Position numbers and translations under genes: made by a program. DNA of 64,000 bases from Halobacteriovoraceae bacterium (GTDB lineage Bacteria > Bdellovibrionota > Bacteriovoracia > Bacteriovoracales > Bacteriovoracaceae), in contig PAVS01000003.1 in the NCBI GenBank assembly GCA_002713145.1, positions 3,707 to 67,706 on the forward strand. Reading direction: 5' to 3'. Under the pieces are notes generated by a model. It did not search any database. It was not told the origin of the DNA and was given only the letters and a program-made list of their open reading frames with translations. Below are positions 17,846-27,131 of the stretch, piece by piece; position 1 is the first letter of the stretch; every line of letters begins with the position of its first letter.

Positions 17846-20638
17846 ATGGATAAGATAGAGATCTTTGGTGCCAAAGTACATAATTTAAAAGATATAGCAG
17901 TTAGCATTCCCAGAAATACCTTAACAGTGATCACTGGCCCTTCTGGTTCCGGAAAATCTTCTCTGGCATTTGATACGCTCTATGCAGAAGGACAACGTCG
18001 CTATATCGAATCACTCTCTAGTTATGCTCGTCAATTTTTGGGGCAGATGGAGCCCCCTGATGTGGAAAGCATCACAGGACTGAGCCCTGCTATCGCTATT
18101 GATCAAAAATCAACCTCGAGAAACCCTCGTTCAACCGTGGGGACAATAACCGAAGTCTATGACTATCTAAGAGTTCTATATGCTCGGGTGGGAGATGCCT
18201 ATTGTCCTGAAACTGGAGAGCTCTTGCAAGCTCAAACGGCACAACAGATAGTAGAGAAGTTATTGGCCAAACCTGAAAAAACAAAATTAGTGCTTATGGC
18301 CCCGGTGGTCAAAGGTCAGAAGGGTGAGCATCGAGATCTCATTCAAAAATTTCTTTCCATGGGTTTTTCTAAAGCAAGATTTAATGGAAAGTTGATCACC
18401 TTAGAAGACACAACAAAATTAGATAAAAATAAAAAAAATAACTTCGATATTGTGGTGGATAGACTGGTGGTGCGGGAAGGGATTGTCTCTAGACTCACTG
18501 ATTCAGTTGAGCAAGCTTTAAAACTAGGAGAAGGCTCCCTCTTTGTCTTGGCGGATAAAGATGAAGAGTTTTATTCAGAACATCTCTATTCCCATAAGAC
18601 AGGAAAAAGTTATCCTGAACTGGAGCCTAGATTATTTTCATTTAATTCCCCTATAGGAGCTTGCCCTGAATGTAACGGTCTAGGTGAGAGTAAAGTTTTT
18701 GATCGCAAAAAATATGTACTCGATGAGAGAATGTCATTTCAAGATGGGGCCATCACCGCTTTGGGAAAACATGGATCATTTTACTATCAAATGGTGAAAT
18801 GTATTCTGGATCAAGAAGGTGTGGAACTATCAACTTCCATCGATAAGTGGCCCAAACGTATTTATGAGACCATCTTTGATGGCTCCAATAAAGAGTACAC
18901 TTATAAATTTAAATCAGAGAGCTCTAGTTATAGTTTTACCAAATCTTTTGTAGGCCTTGATGAGTGGTTGAATAAAAAATATATTGAATCGAGTTCTGAA
19001 AAAGTTCGAACGGAATTAGAAAAATATATGAACATCAAAATTTGTCCTAGTTGTGAAGGCGAGAGGCTGAATGAATATGCCCGTGGAGTACAGGTTCAAG
19101 ATAAAGGTATTATGGACGTGGCCGAGCTCTCCATCGAAAAATGCTATGAATTTTTTAAAGGGGTGAAGTTCACAGGGCAAAGAGAAATTATAGCGAGCAA
19201 AATTCTCAAAGAAGTGAATGCCCGTTTAAAATTTCTCAATGACGTTGGGCTTACCTATCTTACTCTCAATCGCGCTGCTAATACTTTGAGTGGGGGAGAG
19301 TCCCAACGAATTAGACTGGCCACTCAAATTGGGTCCGCTCTCAGTGGTGTCCTCTATGTTCTGGATGAACCGAGTATTGGACTGCACCAAAGAGATAACG
19401 ATAAACTGATTGCCACCTTGATACGCTTGCGGGATTTAGGTAACACTGTGATTGTGGTTGAGCATGATGAAGACACTATGCTTGCTTCCGATCATATTAT
19501 TGATATTGGACCTGGGGCGGGGATCCATGGGGGAGAGGTTGTGGCCTATGGCTCTCCCAAAGAAATCCAAAAAGCGGATACCGAGACTGGGAACTATTTA
19601 AGTGGCCGCAAAAAAATTGAGCTCCCTGAAAAACGCAGAACCCTTTCAAAATTTCTTTATTTAAAAGGGGTGACGAAAAATAACCTTCAAAATTTTGATG
19701 TGGATATTCCTATTGGAGGGCTTGTCTGTATCACAGGAGTTTCAGGTTCAGGGAAATCTACTTTGGTTCACAATGCCCTGGTTCCAGGGATTAAAAATTA
19801 TTTAAGAGGAAAAGAAGAATATCCTGTTCATTATAAAAGTATTTCCATTGGACAAAATATTGATCAAGTCATTGAGATTGATCAATCGCCTATTGGGAAA
19901 ACACCTAAATCAAACCCGGCTACTTATACTAAACTCTTTGATGAGATCAGAAAGCTTTATGCAAACACCAACGAGGCAAAAGTGCGAGGTTATAAACAAG
20001 GACGCTTTTCTTTCAATGTGAAAGGGGGACGGTGTGAAGCTTGCGAAGGTGCGGGACAAAACAAGGTCGAGATGAACTTTCTTCCAGATGTCTATATCAC
20101 TTGTCAGGAATGTAATGGAAAGCGCTATAACCAAGAAACTCTCAATATCACTTACCGAGGCAAAAATATTGCAGATGTTCTTAATCTCTCCATAGAAGAA
20201 GCCGTCGATTTTTTCAAAAATCATAAAAAAATACATAGGGCCCTCGTGACCTTGGACTCTATAGGACTTGGGTATATAAAACTAGGTCAGAGCTCAACCA
20301 CTTTGTCTGGGGGAGAAGCTCAAAGGTTAAAGCTCTCAAGAGAGTTGTCTAAAGCCACAAGAGGACATTGTCTTTATATTTTAGATGAGCCAACTACAGG
20401 GCTTCATTTTAAAGATATCAAAGTTCTTTTAGAAGCTCTTCAAAAATTAATTGGTCTAGGACATACAGTGCTGGTGATTGAGCATAATCTTGATGTCATT
20501 AAAATGAGTGACTATATTATTGACTTGGGACCTGAGGGGGGTGAGTACGGTGGACAGATAGTGGCCACGGGAACTCCTGAAGAGGTGGCCCAGGATAAAA
20601 AAAGTATCACCGGAAAATATTTAAAAAGGTATTTATGA
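17846..20638 (+). CDS. uvrA: UvrABC excinuclease subunit A
   Basis: This 930-residue UvrA recognises damaged DNA for nucleotide excision repair. It has two ABC ATPase modules: Walker A GPSGSGKSS near residue 34 and GVSGSGKST near 635, with ABC signatures LSGGESQRI and LSGGEAQRL. Three zinc-finger cysteine sets are present (CPECNGLG, CPSCEGER and CEACEGAGQ...CQECNGKR). I start at ATG 17846 (MDKIEIFGAKVHNLK), which matches the family N-terminus. The open frame extends 28 codons further upstream without family similarity. It is the first gene of a coupled operon with pyrC, cdd and priA (ATGA overlaps). No LexA-type box is evident. Confidence 0.97.
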   Translation: MDKIEIFGAKVHNLKDIAVSIPRNTLTVITGPSGSGKSSLAFDTLYAEGQRRYIESLSSYARQFLGQMEPPDVESITGLSPAIAIDQKSTSRNPRSTVGTITEVYDYLRVLYARVGDAYCPETGELLQAQTAQQIVEKLLAKPEKTKLVLMAPVVKGQKGEHRDLIQKFLSMGFSKARFNGKLITLEDTTKLDKNKKNNFDIVVDRLVVREGIVSRLTDSVEQALKLGEGSLFVLADKDEEFYSEHLYSHKTGKSYPELEPRLFSFNSPIGACPECNGLGESKVFDRKKYVLDERMSFQDGAITALGKHGSFYYQMVKCILDQEGVELSTSIDKWPKRIYETIFDGSNKEYTYKFKSESSSYSFTKSFVGLDEWLNKKYIESSSEKVRTELEKYMNIKICPSCEGERLNEYARGVQVQDKGIMDVAELSIEKCYEFFKGVKFTGQREIIASKILKEVNARLKFLNDVGLTYLTLNRAANTLSGGESQRIRLATQIGSALSGVLYVLDEPSIGLHQRDNDKLIATLIRLRDLGNTVIVVEHDEDTMLASDHIIDIGPGAGIHGGEVVAYGSPKEIQKADTETGNYLSGRKKIELPEKRRTLSKFLYLKGVTKNNLQNFDVDIPIGGLVCITGVSGSGKSTLVHNALVPGIKNYLRGKEEYPVHYKSISIGQNIDQVIEIDQSPIGKTPKSNPATYTKLFDEIRKLYANTNEAKVRGYKQGRFSFNVKGGRCEACEGAGQNKVEMNFLPDVYITCQECNGKRYNQETLNITYRGKNIADVLNLSIEEAVDFFKNHKKIHRALVTLDSIGLGYIKLGQSSTTLSGGEAQRLKLSRELSKATRGHCLYILDEPTTGLHFKDIKVLLEALQKLIGLGHTVLVIEHNLDVIKMSDYIIDLGPEGGEYGGQIVATGTPEEVAQDKKSITGKYLKRYL

Positions 20639-21945
20639 AAATTTTAATTAAAAACGCAACCACACTCAAATCAGTTTTAGGAAAAGGTGAGAGTGGAGAG
20701 TGTCAGGTGAATATCATTATTGATGGTGAAAAAATTGCGGGAATATCTGAAAGTGAGATTTCGGGTAATTTTGATCAAACCATAGATGCCACGGACTTAT
20801 TTTTGTCACCTGGTTTGTGTGATCCTCAAGTTCATTTTCGGGAACCGGGCATGGAGTATAAGGAAGATATTGAATCAGGAAGTAGGGCCGCAGCTAAAGG
20901 GGGTTTTACTACTGTCATCTCAATGCCCAATACTACACCCACTGCTGATAACCCTGAGACGGTAAAATTTATGTGGGATAAGCAAAATGAAATAGGGCTC
21001 TGTCGCGTTTATCCTACCGGTGCGGTAAGTATGGGGCTTAAAGGAGAAGAGTTATCTGATTTTAAAGCGCTCAAAGATGCGGGGGCGATTGCCATTACAG
21101 ATGATGGTAAGGGAGTGCAAAGTGATGAGCTTTTTGAAAAAGCCCTGCTGAGGGCAAAAGAAATCGATCTCCCTATACTGGATCACTCTGAAGATGAGTC
21201 TTTATCTCAGGGTGGGGCGATCCATCTTGGAGAAATAGCAAAGAAATATAAGGTCAAAGGGATTGATGCCAATTCCGAATCAGTCCACGTGAAACGTGGG
21301 TGTGAATTAAGTGGAAAAACCGGGGCCCATTATCACGTGTTGCATATCTCAACGAAAAGCTCAATTGATTATGTGAAGGCGGCTAAAGAGCAGGGTTTTA
21401 GAGTTACTGCTGAGGTTTCCCCCCATCATTTGCTCTTGTGTGATGAGGATATTCCTGAAAAAGAAGATGGAAGCCTGAACGCCAATTGGAAAATGAATCC
21501 TCCTCTTCGCTCCAAAACAGATAGAGCAGCTTGTGTTGAAGCTCTAATAGACGGCACCATTGATGCCATTGCCACTGATCATGCTCCTCATGCTCCCGAT
21601 GAGAAAGCCAGAGAAATTGAAAAAGCACCTTTTGGAATTATAGGACTTGAGACGGCTTTTGCTCTTATCTATACCAACTTTGTAAAAACCGGGAAGATTA
21701 CACTTGATCGTTGTATTCACTTGATGAGCAAAGGAGCAGGAGATCTTTTCTCGTTAGATATAGGAAGAATTGAAGTGGGACGAGCTGCTGATTTAGTTCT
21801 CTTTGATTTAAAGAATTCTTTTGAAGTGACTCAAGATTACTTTGCTTCTAAATCAAAAAATTCTCCATTTATTGGACAAAAACTCTATGGTCGCACTAAA
21901 CTAACATTATTCCAGGGAAAAGAAGTGTATAAGGATGAGTTATGA
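20635..21945 (+). CDS. pyrC: Dihydroorotase (class I)
   Basis: This 436-residue amidohydrolase converts N-carbamoyl-aspartate to dihydroorotate in pyrimidine synthesis. Motifs are the metal site DPQVHFREPG (residues about 61-70), MPNTTPTADN, the metal His residues in SPHHLL, and the catalytic Asp in ATDHAPH. The usual D-x-H-x-H is D-P-Q-V-H here. A Gln-containing variant also occurs, as I recall, in a branch of dihydroorotases, so it need not mean inactivity. The start ATG overlaps the uvrA stop (ATGA) and its stop overlaps cdd in the same way. Confidence 0.9.
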   Translation: MKILIKNATTLKSVLGKGESGECQVNIIIDGEKIAGISESEISGNFDQTIDATDLFLSPGLCDPQVHFREPGMEYKEDIESGSRAAAKGGFTTVISMPNTTPTADNPETVKFMWDKQNEIGLCRVYPTGAVSMGLKGEELSDFKALKDAGAIAITDDGKGVQSDELFEKALLRAKEIDLPILDHSEDESLSQGGAIHLGEIAKKYKVKGIDANSESVHVKRGCELSGKTGAHYHVLHISTKSSIDYVKAAKEQGFRVTAEVSPHHLLLCDEDIPEKEDGSLNANWKMNPPLRSKTDRAACVEALIDGTIDAIATDHAPHAPDEKAREIEKAPFGIIGLETAFALIYTNFVKTGKITLDRCIHLMSKGAGDLFSLDIGRIEVGRAADLVLFDLKNSFEVTQDYFASKSKNSPFIGQKLYGRTKLTLFQGKEVYKDEL

Positions 21946-22364
21946 AAGTGGATAAAAAAGTTCAAGAGGCTTTAGAGCTTGCCATTAAAGCTCGCAAAAA
22001 TGCTTACGCTGACTTAACTAAAGTCAAAGTGGGAGCGGCGATAAAAATTAAAGGGCATGATGAAATTTATTCGGGATGTAATGTTGAATATATAGTCACT
22101 GGTATCTCAACTTGTGCTGAGAGAAATGCACTGGGAAATATCGTCACTCACAAAGGCAAACCAGAGTTAGAGTTTGTGGTGGTCACTTCTAATACTGAAC
22201 CGGCGCTGTATCCTTGTGGAGTATGTCTGCAGGCCATGGCCGAGTTCTGTCAATCTGACCTGAAGATTTATATTGCCGATGATACTCAAGTGATTGATCA
22301 AACTACATTTAAAGACTTAATGCCTCATCAGTATAGCGAGTTACCTAAAGTAAAAAGTGAATGA
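21942..22364 (+). CDS. cdd: Cytidine deaminase
   Basis: This 140-residue deaminase converts cytidine and deoxycytidine to uridine forms for nucleoside salvage. It has the zinc motifs CAERNALGN (proton-donor Glu) and PCGVCLQAM typical of small tetrameric Cdd enzymes, plus the substrate-binding GCNVEY. It is translationally coupled to pyrC and priA by ATGA overlaps. Salvage fits a predator scavenging prey nucleosides. Confidence 0.94.
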   Translation: MKVDKKVQEALELAIKARKNAYADLTKVKVGAAIKIKGHDEIYSGCNVEYIVTGISTCAERNALGNIVTHKGKPELEFVVVTSNTEPALYPCGVCLQAMAEFCQSDLKIYIADDTQVIDQTTFKDLMPHQYSELPKVKSE

Positions 22365-24367
22365 CTCTTTATTATCAAATCGCTGTTAATTTTCCTAAAA
22401 AACCGAGTGTTTTGACCTACACCTCCTCTGAAGAACTCCATAGGGGAGACTTAGTAGAGGTTCCCCTAGGGAAAAGAACCACTGGTGGCTGTGTGTTGGC
22501 GCCCTCAACTGATATTGAAAAAGAAGCCGCGGGTAAGTATAAAATTAAAGAGGTTAAGGGATTAATTGAGAATTCCTTTCAACTCACTTCTCACGAAATA
22601 GAACTCTATCAGTGGATGGCGAATTATTATCATTATTCACTGGGAAAACTTATTTTTGATTGTCTCCCCAAAGTTCTTAAACGACCACGCAATGCGGAGA
22701 TGATCCAAGGTGAAATGCAACCCCTGCCTTTTCAACTCAATGAAGAGCAAACAAATGCATTTGAGCAAATTAAAGCAAAAATCTCAGAAGGCTTCGGCCA
22801 GCATTATCTTCATGGAGTGACCGGTGCGGGGAAATCAGCGATTTACCTCAAGCTTATGCAAGAAGTGATTGCTCAAGGAAAATCAGTACAGTTTTTATTA
22901 CCAGAAATTAACCTCACTCCCCAGTTCACCCAAATGTTTCAAACATATCTTGGGTGCAAGATTCTGACCTATCACTCGGGTGTGACCCCTTCCATGAAAT
23001 ATAATATTTGGAAAACCCTCAGTGAATCAGATGAACCTGTGTTGGTTATGGGGGTGCGAAGTTCTATTTTCTTACCCCTTAAAAACCTAGGTCTGGTTAT
23101 CGTAGATGAAGAGCACGACCAAAGTTTTAAACAAACGGATCGTTGCCCTTATAACGGGCGCGATGTTGCCATTAAAAAAGCCCAGTTACATAATTGCACT
23201 TTTGTGATGGGAAGTGCGACTCCGAGTCTTGAGAATTTTTATCTCTTTGAAGAGCAAAAACATAATAGACATTATTACACTCTTCAAAACCGAGTCGGGG
23301 AAGGAGAGTTTCCCGCACTTGAGCTGATTGATCTCACGGGAATAAAAGTAGAAGACAATCCGGCATGGCCTCTTACGGAACAGACGATCGAGGCTATTGA
23401 ACAGAGTTTAAAAAAAGATGAGCAGGTCTTGGTCTTTATCAACAAACTTGGCTTCTCTTCTTATATTCAGTGTCGTAATTGCGGTCATCAATTTTATAAT
23501 GAAAAGTGCGGGTGTTTTAATAATTTGCGCTACTTTAAACAAAAAAATCTTCTCAGCTGCTCTCATTGTGAATTCAAAATGCCTCTGCCTTCCCAATGTC
23601 CAGAATGTGGCTCTTTATCCCTTTTGAACAAAGGTTATGGAACTGAGCGAATAGAACAAATTTTAAGTGAAGTCTTCACCCATAAAAATATTGAACGTTT
23701 TGATCGAGATGAGATTAAAAACACCAAAGAGCTCAATGATAAGCTGGATCGTTTTCACCGCGGGGAAATTGATATTTTTGTCGGGACTCAGATGCTGGCC
23801 AAAGGACATAATTTTAAAAAAGTAAACCTTGTCATTATCCTCGGTATAGATGCCATGTTAAATTTTTCTGACTTCCGTTCCAATGAGAAAACCTATCAGC
23901 TGATTGAGCAAGTGGCCGGCAGGGCAGGGCGCTATCAAAGCACGTCAAAAGTTCTCATTCAAACCATGAACGCGCACCATAGTGTCTTTAAATTTATTCA
24001 GGCCCATAGCTTTAATGATTTTTATAAAGAAGAAGTTCCGCTGCGTGAATTATGTGCCTGTCCTCCTTTCACTAAGATTGCCATGCTTTATTTTTCATCC
24101 CGTTTTAGGGATAGATTAATTGATCACGCTAGCAGTATTGGACAGAGTCTGAATCAGGTGATTCAAGAACATCTCCCTCAAGTACGTCTTCACGGGCCGA
24201 CCCCCATGAGCATAGAAAAAAAAGCCAACCAGTACACTTGGGCGATTATGCTTAAGTCCCCTGACGCGAGAGCGCTTCATCAAGTGTTAGATACTTTTGA
24301 GCAAAACTATCAAACTGTTTCTAATATTAGCTATAAAATTGATGTGGACCCTATCCATTTACTGTAG
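22361..24367 (+). CDS. priA: Primosomal protein N' (replication restart helicase PriA)
   Basis: This 668-residue superfamily 2 helicase restarts stalled forks. An N-terminal DNA-binding region precedes the helicase core with Walker A GVTGAGKSAIY (about residue 150) and the DEEH box (IVDEEHDQSF). A zinc-binding insertion contains CRNCGH, CGC, CSHC and CPECGS, and motifs V/VI read GTQMLAKGHNF and QVAGRAGR. The length is slightly below the 730 of E. coli. It is the last gene of the uvrA operon (ATGA overlap with cdd) and ends 8 bases before the convergent yidD. Confidence 0.96.
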   Translation: MTLYYQIAVNFPKKPSVLTYTSSEELHRGDLVEVPLGKRTTGGCVLAPSTDIEKEAAGKYKIKEVKGLIENSFQLTSHEIELYQWMANYYHYSLGKLIFDCLPKVLKRPRNAEMIQGEMQPLPFQLNEEQTNAFEQIKAKISEGFGQHYLHGVTGAGKSAIYLKLMQEVIAQGKSVQFLLPEINLTPQFTQMFQTYLGCKILTYHSGVTPSMKYNIWKTLSESDEPVLVMGVRSSIFLPLKNLGLVIVDEEHDQSFKQTDRCPYNGRDVAIKKAQLHNCTFVMGSATPSLENFYLFEEQKHNRHYYTLQNRVGEGEFPALELIDLTGIKVEDNPAWPLTEQTIEAIEQSLKKDEQVLVFINKLGFSSYIQCRNCGHQFYNEKCGCFNNLRYFKQKNLLSCSHCEFKMPLPSQCPECGSLSLLNKGYGTERIEQILSEVFTHKNIERFDRDEIKNTKELNDKLDRFHRGEIDIFVGTQMLAKGHNFKKVNLVIILGIDAMLNFSDFRSNEKTYQLIEQVAGRAGRYQSTSKVLIQTMNAHHSVFKFIQAHSFNDFYKEEVPLRELCACPPFTKIAMLYFSSRFRDRLIDHASSIGQSLNQVIQEHLPQVRLHGPTPMSIEKKANQYTWAIMLKSPDARALHQVLDTFEQNYQTVSNISYKIDVDPIHLL

Positions 24368-24375
24368 CAAAAAAA

Positions 24376-24591
24376 CTAAGAAGGATCATGGCCTCCCGGG
24401 TGAAAGGGATGGCATTTACTGACTCGCATGAAGCTTTTCTTACAGGCCGTCCAGAAACCATATTTTTCAAAACATTCTTTTGCATATTCAGAACAACTGG
24501 GAGTAAAGCGACACCTAGGTCCTAGCAGGGGGGAAATTATATATTGGTAAGCTTTTATTAAAGCTAAGATTGACTTTTTCAATAGTGACAT
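24376..24591 (-). CDS. yidD: Membrane protein insertion efficiency factor YidD
   Basis: This protein of about 71 residues contains the YidD signature: IKAYQYIISPLLGPRCRFTPSCSEYA then a Cys-containing KCHPFHPGGHD tail. YidD is a small amphipathic inner-membrane protein that helps Sec/YidC insertion. I prefer the internal ATG at 24591 (MSLLKKSILAL), since homologues start just before the LIKAYQ helix. An ATG at 24645 would add 18 residues. Here it is separated from the usual rnpA-yidC neighbourhood. Confidence 0.92.
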   Translation of the reverse strand: MSLLKKSILALIKAYQYIISPLLGPRCRFTPSCSEYAKECFEKYGFWTACKKSFMRVSKCHPFHPGGHDPS

Positions 24592-24739
24592 CAACTTAGA
24601 TGTAATGGAACTTAAACAGTCTGTAAAGATTAAGCGCTGCGGCATTATGGCGAGCTCTTGTCCAATTTATATTGTGACTTAATGCTTTGCGACCGAGTTT
24701 TATTTATGATAAAAAACAGCCATCACGAGGAGTATAGAT

Positions 24740-25717
24740 ATGATTGAGCAATCTTTTAAAGAGAACTCACTGAGAAAGTCAAAAGTTGTCACTGATATAT
24801 TGGCATGCCAGCAAAAGGATGCTTCAGGGCTCAACGACTTTCAAAAACTACCAACAGAAGACCTTATTGCTATACCTAGAGTAGGGATCAATCGTTATCG
24901 CCTTCCTATAGAGATGACGAATAAGTTTGGTGAAACTCGCAGCCACGACTGTGAAGCCAGCATGTATGTTAATTTAGATGCCAACAAAAATGGTGTGAGT
25001 ATGTCTCGTTTGTGCACGATTCTCCAGGCCACTGCTAGCACAGAGAGATTGAATGCCAAGTTTTTCCAAGATGTACTCAGAAGATACAGAATAGAATTAG
25101 CTGATGAACAGGATAATAAGCTTATAGACTCAGCATATTTGAAAATTAAGTTTTTCTACCCAGTCAAGCAAAAGTCCCTTCGCAGTGATAATTGGGGATG
25201 GCAATACTATCCTGTAGAGCTCAAAGCCACTCAAACAAAAGATAAAGGCTTTGAATACTTTGTCACCATTGGCTATGAATATTCTTCAACATGTCCATGT
25301 TCACTGTCCATGGCCAAGCAATATGAAAACGACTTCGCTGCAGGAAAAATATCTGAAGGCTCGGGAATAGGTGTTCCTCATTCCCAACGCTCTCAAATGA
25401 AATGTACCGTTAAGGTTGAACCAGAGCAGGAATTTTTTATTGAGGATTTAGTGTTATTGCTCAAAGAAGCAATTCCAACTGAGACTCAAAGTCTGGTGAA
25501 GCGCCAAGATGAGCAAGCTTTTGCTATTCTTAATGGAACCCACCCGATGTTTGTAGAACACGCGACGAAAAGAGTTTATAAAGTGCTTAATGGCGAAGAT
25601 TATATACTCGATTGGTTAGTTGAACTTGAACACCTTGAGTCATTGCATTCTCACAACGCAGCTGCAGTGATTTTTAAAGGTGTTGAAAATGGGCTCCAAA
25701 CTGATACAATTTTCTAA
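24740..25717 (+). CDS. folE2: GTP cyclohydrolase FolE2 (type IB)
   Basis: This 325-residue enzyme converts GTP to dihydroneopterin triphosphate for folate or queuosine-type pathways, using the FolE2 fold in place of zinc-dependent FolE. Supporting motifs are AIPRVGINRYRLP, the histidine-containing SHDCEASMYVNL and GVSMSRL near the N-terminus, and STCPCSLSMAKQY mid-protein with the conserved Cys, then GVPHSQRS. A strong ribosome-binding site (GAGGAG) precedes the ATG. The next gene starts with a TAATG overlap. FolE2 is often induced under zinc limitation in other bacteria, but I see no Zur site here. Confidence 0.92.
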   Translation: MIEQSFKENSLRKSKVVTDILACQQKDASGLNDFQKLPTEDLIAIPRVGINRYRLPIEMTNKFGETRSHDCEASMYVNLDANKNGVSMSRLCTILQATASTERLNAKFFQDVLRRYRIELADEQDNKLIDSAYLKIKFFYPVKQKSLRSDNWGWQYYPVELKATQTKDKGFEYFVTIGYEYSSTCPCSLSMAKQYENDFAAGKISEGSGIGVPHSQRSQMKCTVKVEPEQEFFIEDLVLLLKEAIPTETQSLVKRQDEQAFAILNGTHPMFVEHATKRVYKVLNGEDYILDWLVELEHLESLHSHNAAAVIFKGVENGLQTDTIF

Positions 25718-26529
25718 TGAAAATTGGGCATATTAGAAAGCTTAAATCAGTACATAATCCAAAAGATAACTCTGTTAGCTATAATCTTCCTCTCGAGGGG
25801 GAGGGGCAGCAGTCAATTGCTCTTAATGAACATGTAGGCTCAAAACTTAAACTCGTTCATACCGGGCTCAAGAAGTGTATTGCTTCAGATAAAGTGGTTA
25901 AAAAAACCTATGGGCAAGGATATAGCTGGGAGTCTTATATGACTCTCGCTCAATGCGATCAATGTATTTTTCAACCAGAATTATGTCACTATGCAAAAGG
26001 AACCTGTAGGGAGCCTGAGTGGGGAGAAGCTAATTGTATGCAACCTCATGTGGTGTATTTATCAGTTACCAGTGATTTAAAAATTGGTATTACTCGAAAG
26101 GTTAATGTACCTACCAGGTGGGTTGATCAAGGGGCAGTTGCGGCGATCCCACTTTTCGAGGTCAAAAATAGACTCACTTCCGGTTTGGTCGAAGTCGAGA
26201 TCGCAAAAAACATGTCAGATAAAACGAACTGGCGGAATATGCTTAAAAATAAATACCCTGAAGTTGATCTTTTAGCAGAGAAAAAGAAACTGATTAAAGA
26301 ATTCTCTGAGCTGCTGGGCAAACATGAGATCACTCCCATTGAAGATCAAGTTTACAATTTTATATATCCTGTTGAGAAATACCCTGAAAAAGTAAAATCA
26401 CTTAACTTCGACAAAGATCCAGAAGTTGGGGGAACATTACTTGGCATCAAAGGTCAGTATTTGATATTCGATACAGGCGTCATTAATATGCGCAAATTTC
26501 AAGGGTATGAAATAGAAGTTCACTGCTAA
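25717..26529 (+). CDS. DUF2797 protein
   Basis: This 270-residue cytoplasmic protein matches DUF2797. A Cys cluster (CDQCIFQPELCHYAKGTC) is followed by YLSVTSDLKIGITRKVNVPTRWVDQGA, a segment that resembles a GIY-YIG-like fold (K-I-G-I-T...R-x-x-x-Q-G). The biochemical role is unknown; a metal-binding nuclease-like domain is one possibility. It is coupled to folE2 and to the downstream membrane gene by TAATG overlaps, so it lies in one operon. Confidence 0.8.
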   Translation: MKIGHIRKLKSVHNPKDNSVSYNLPLEGEGQQSIALNEHVGSKLKLVHTGLKKCIASDKVVKKTYGQGYSWESYMTLAQCDQCIFQPELCHYAKGTCREPEWGEANCMQPHVVYLSVTSDLKIGITRKVNVPTRWVDQGAVAAIPLFEVKNRLTSGLVEVEIAKNMSDKTNWRNMLKNKYPEVDLLAEKKKLIKEFSELLGKHEITPIEDQVYNFIYPVEKYPEKVKSLNFDKDPEVGGTLLGIKGQYLIFDTGVINMRKFQGYEIEVHC

Positions 26530-27122
26530 TGGAAACCTTATTAGTTGTCCTCATCATTATTCTTTTAGTTTTTATGATCATCCTTTTAGGTGTTGTGGGG
26601 TTTTTATTCTTTAAGTATCTAAAACTCAATCAAAGTCTTTCTAACCCCGCCCTTCAAGATCAATCAAAAGTCTCTGTTGCTGAAGATCGTATGCCTGATG
26701 AGGTCAAAAAGAAAATAGAGCAAGCGAAACGTCAAAAACAGACAATGCAAGGTCAGTTCTGTGTTGATCACCCCGAGAACCCTGCGAAAGGAAAATGCTC
26801 TATTTCAGAGGAGCCATATTGCGAACTCTGTATCACGAGAGAAAAAGATGTAAGAATCTCTAGAAAATTTTTACATTTATTTTTAGACTCAGAGTGGGAA
26901 AACTTATATTTTCTTGATGATGATGTGGTGGGAAGTGATGCCCTAGAGAGATTAATGAAGATTAAAAAAGTTATGTGGCAAGAGAAGGGAACTCCGGTTA
27001 TTGCTCAGAAACAATTTAAAATTAATATAGAAAACGACGAAATTGAAACCTTCACAGTGGTTATGGTGAGGCCTGAAGATAAAGAAGCCGTAAATTCCAA
27101 ACTTAGTTTTCTTAATCAATAG
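26529..27122 (+). CDS. Membrane-anchored protein with B-box-like zinc finger
   Basis: This 197-residue protein has one N-terminal membrane helix (about 5-30) and a cytoplasmic part. That part contains FCVDHPENPAKGKCSISEEPYCELC near 77-100, a C-x-x-H-P...C...C-x-x-C pattern like B-box-type zinc fingers. The C-terminal domain is alpha/beta and not recognised. It is coupled to the DUF2797 gene and precedes cysS by 9 bases. Confidence 0.65.
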   Translation: METLLVVLIIILLVFMIILLGVVGFLFFKYLKLNQSLSNPALQDQSKVSVAEDRMPDEVKKKIEQAKRQKQTMQGQFCVDHPENPAKGKCSISEEPYCELCITREKDVRISRKFLHLFLDSEWENLYFLDDDVVGSDALERLMKIKKVMWQEKGTPVIAQKQFKINIENDEIETFTVVMVRPEDKEAVNSKLSFLNQ

Positions 27123-27131
27123 GATGAGATT

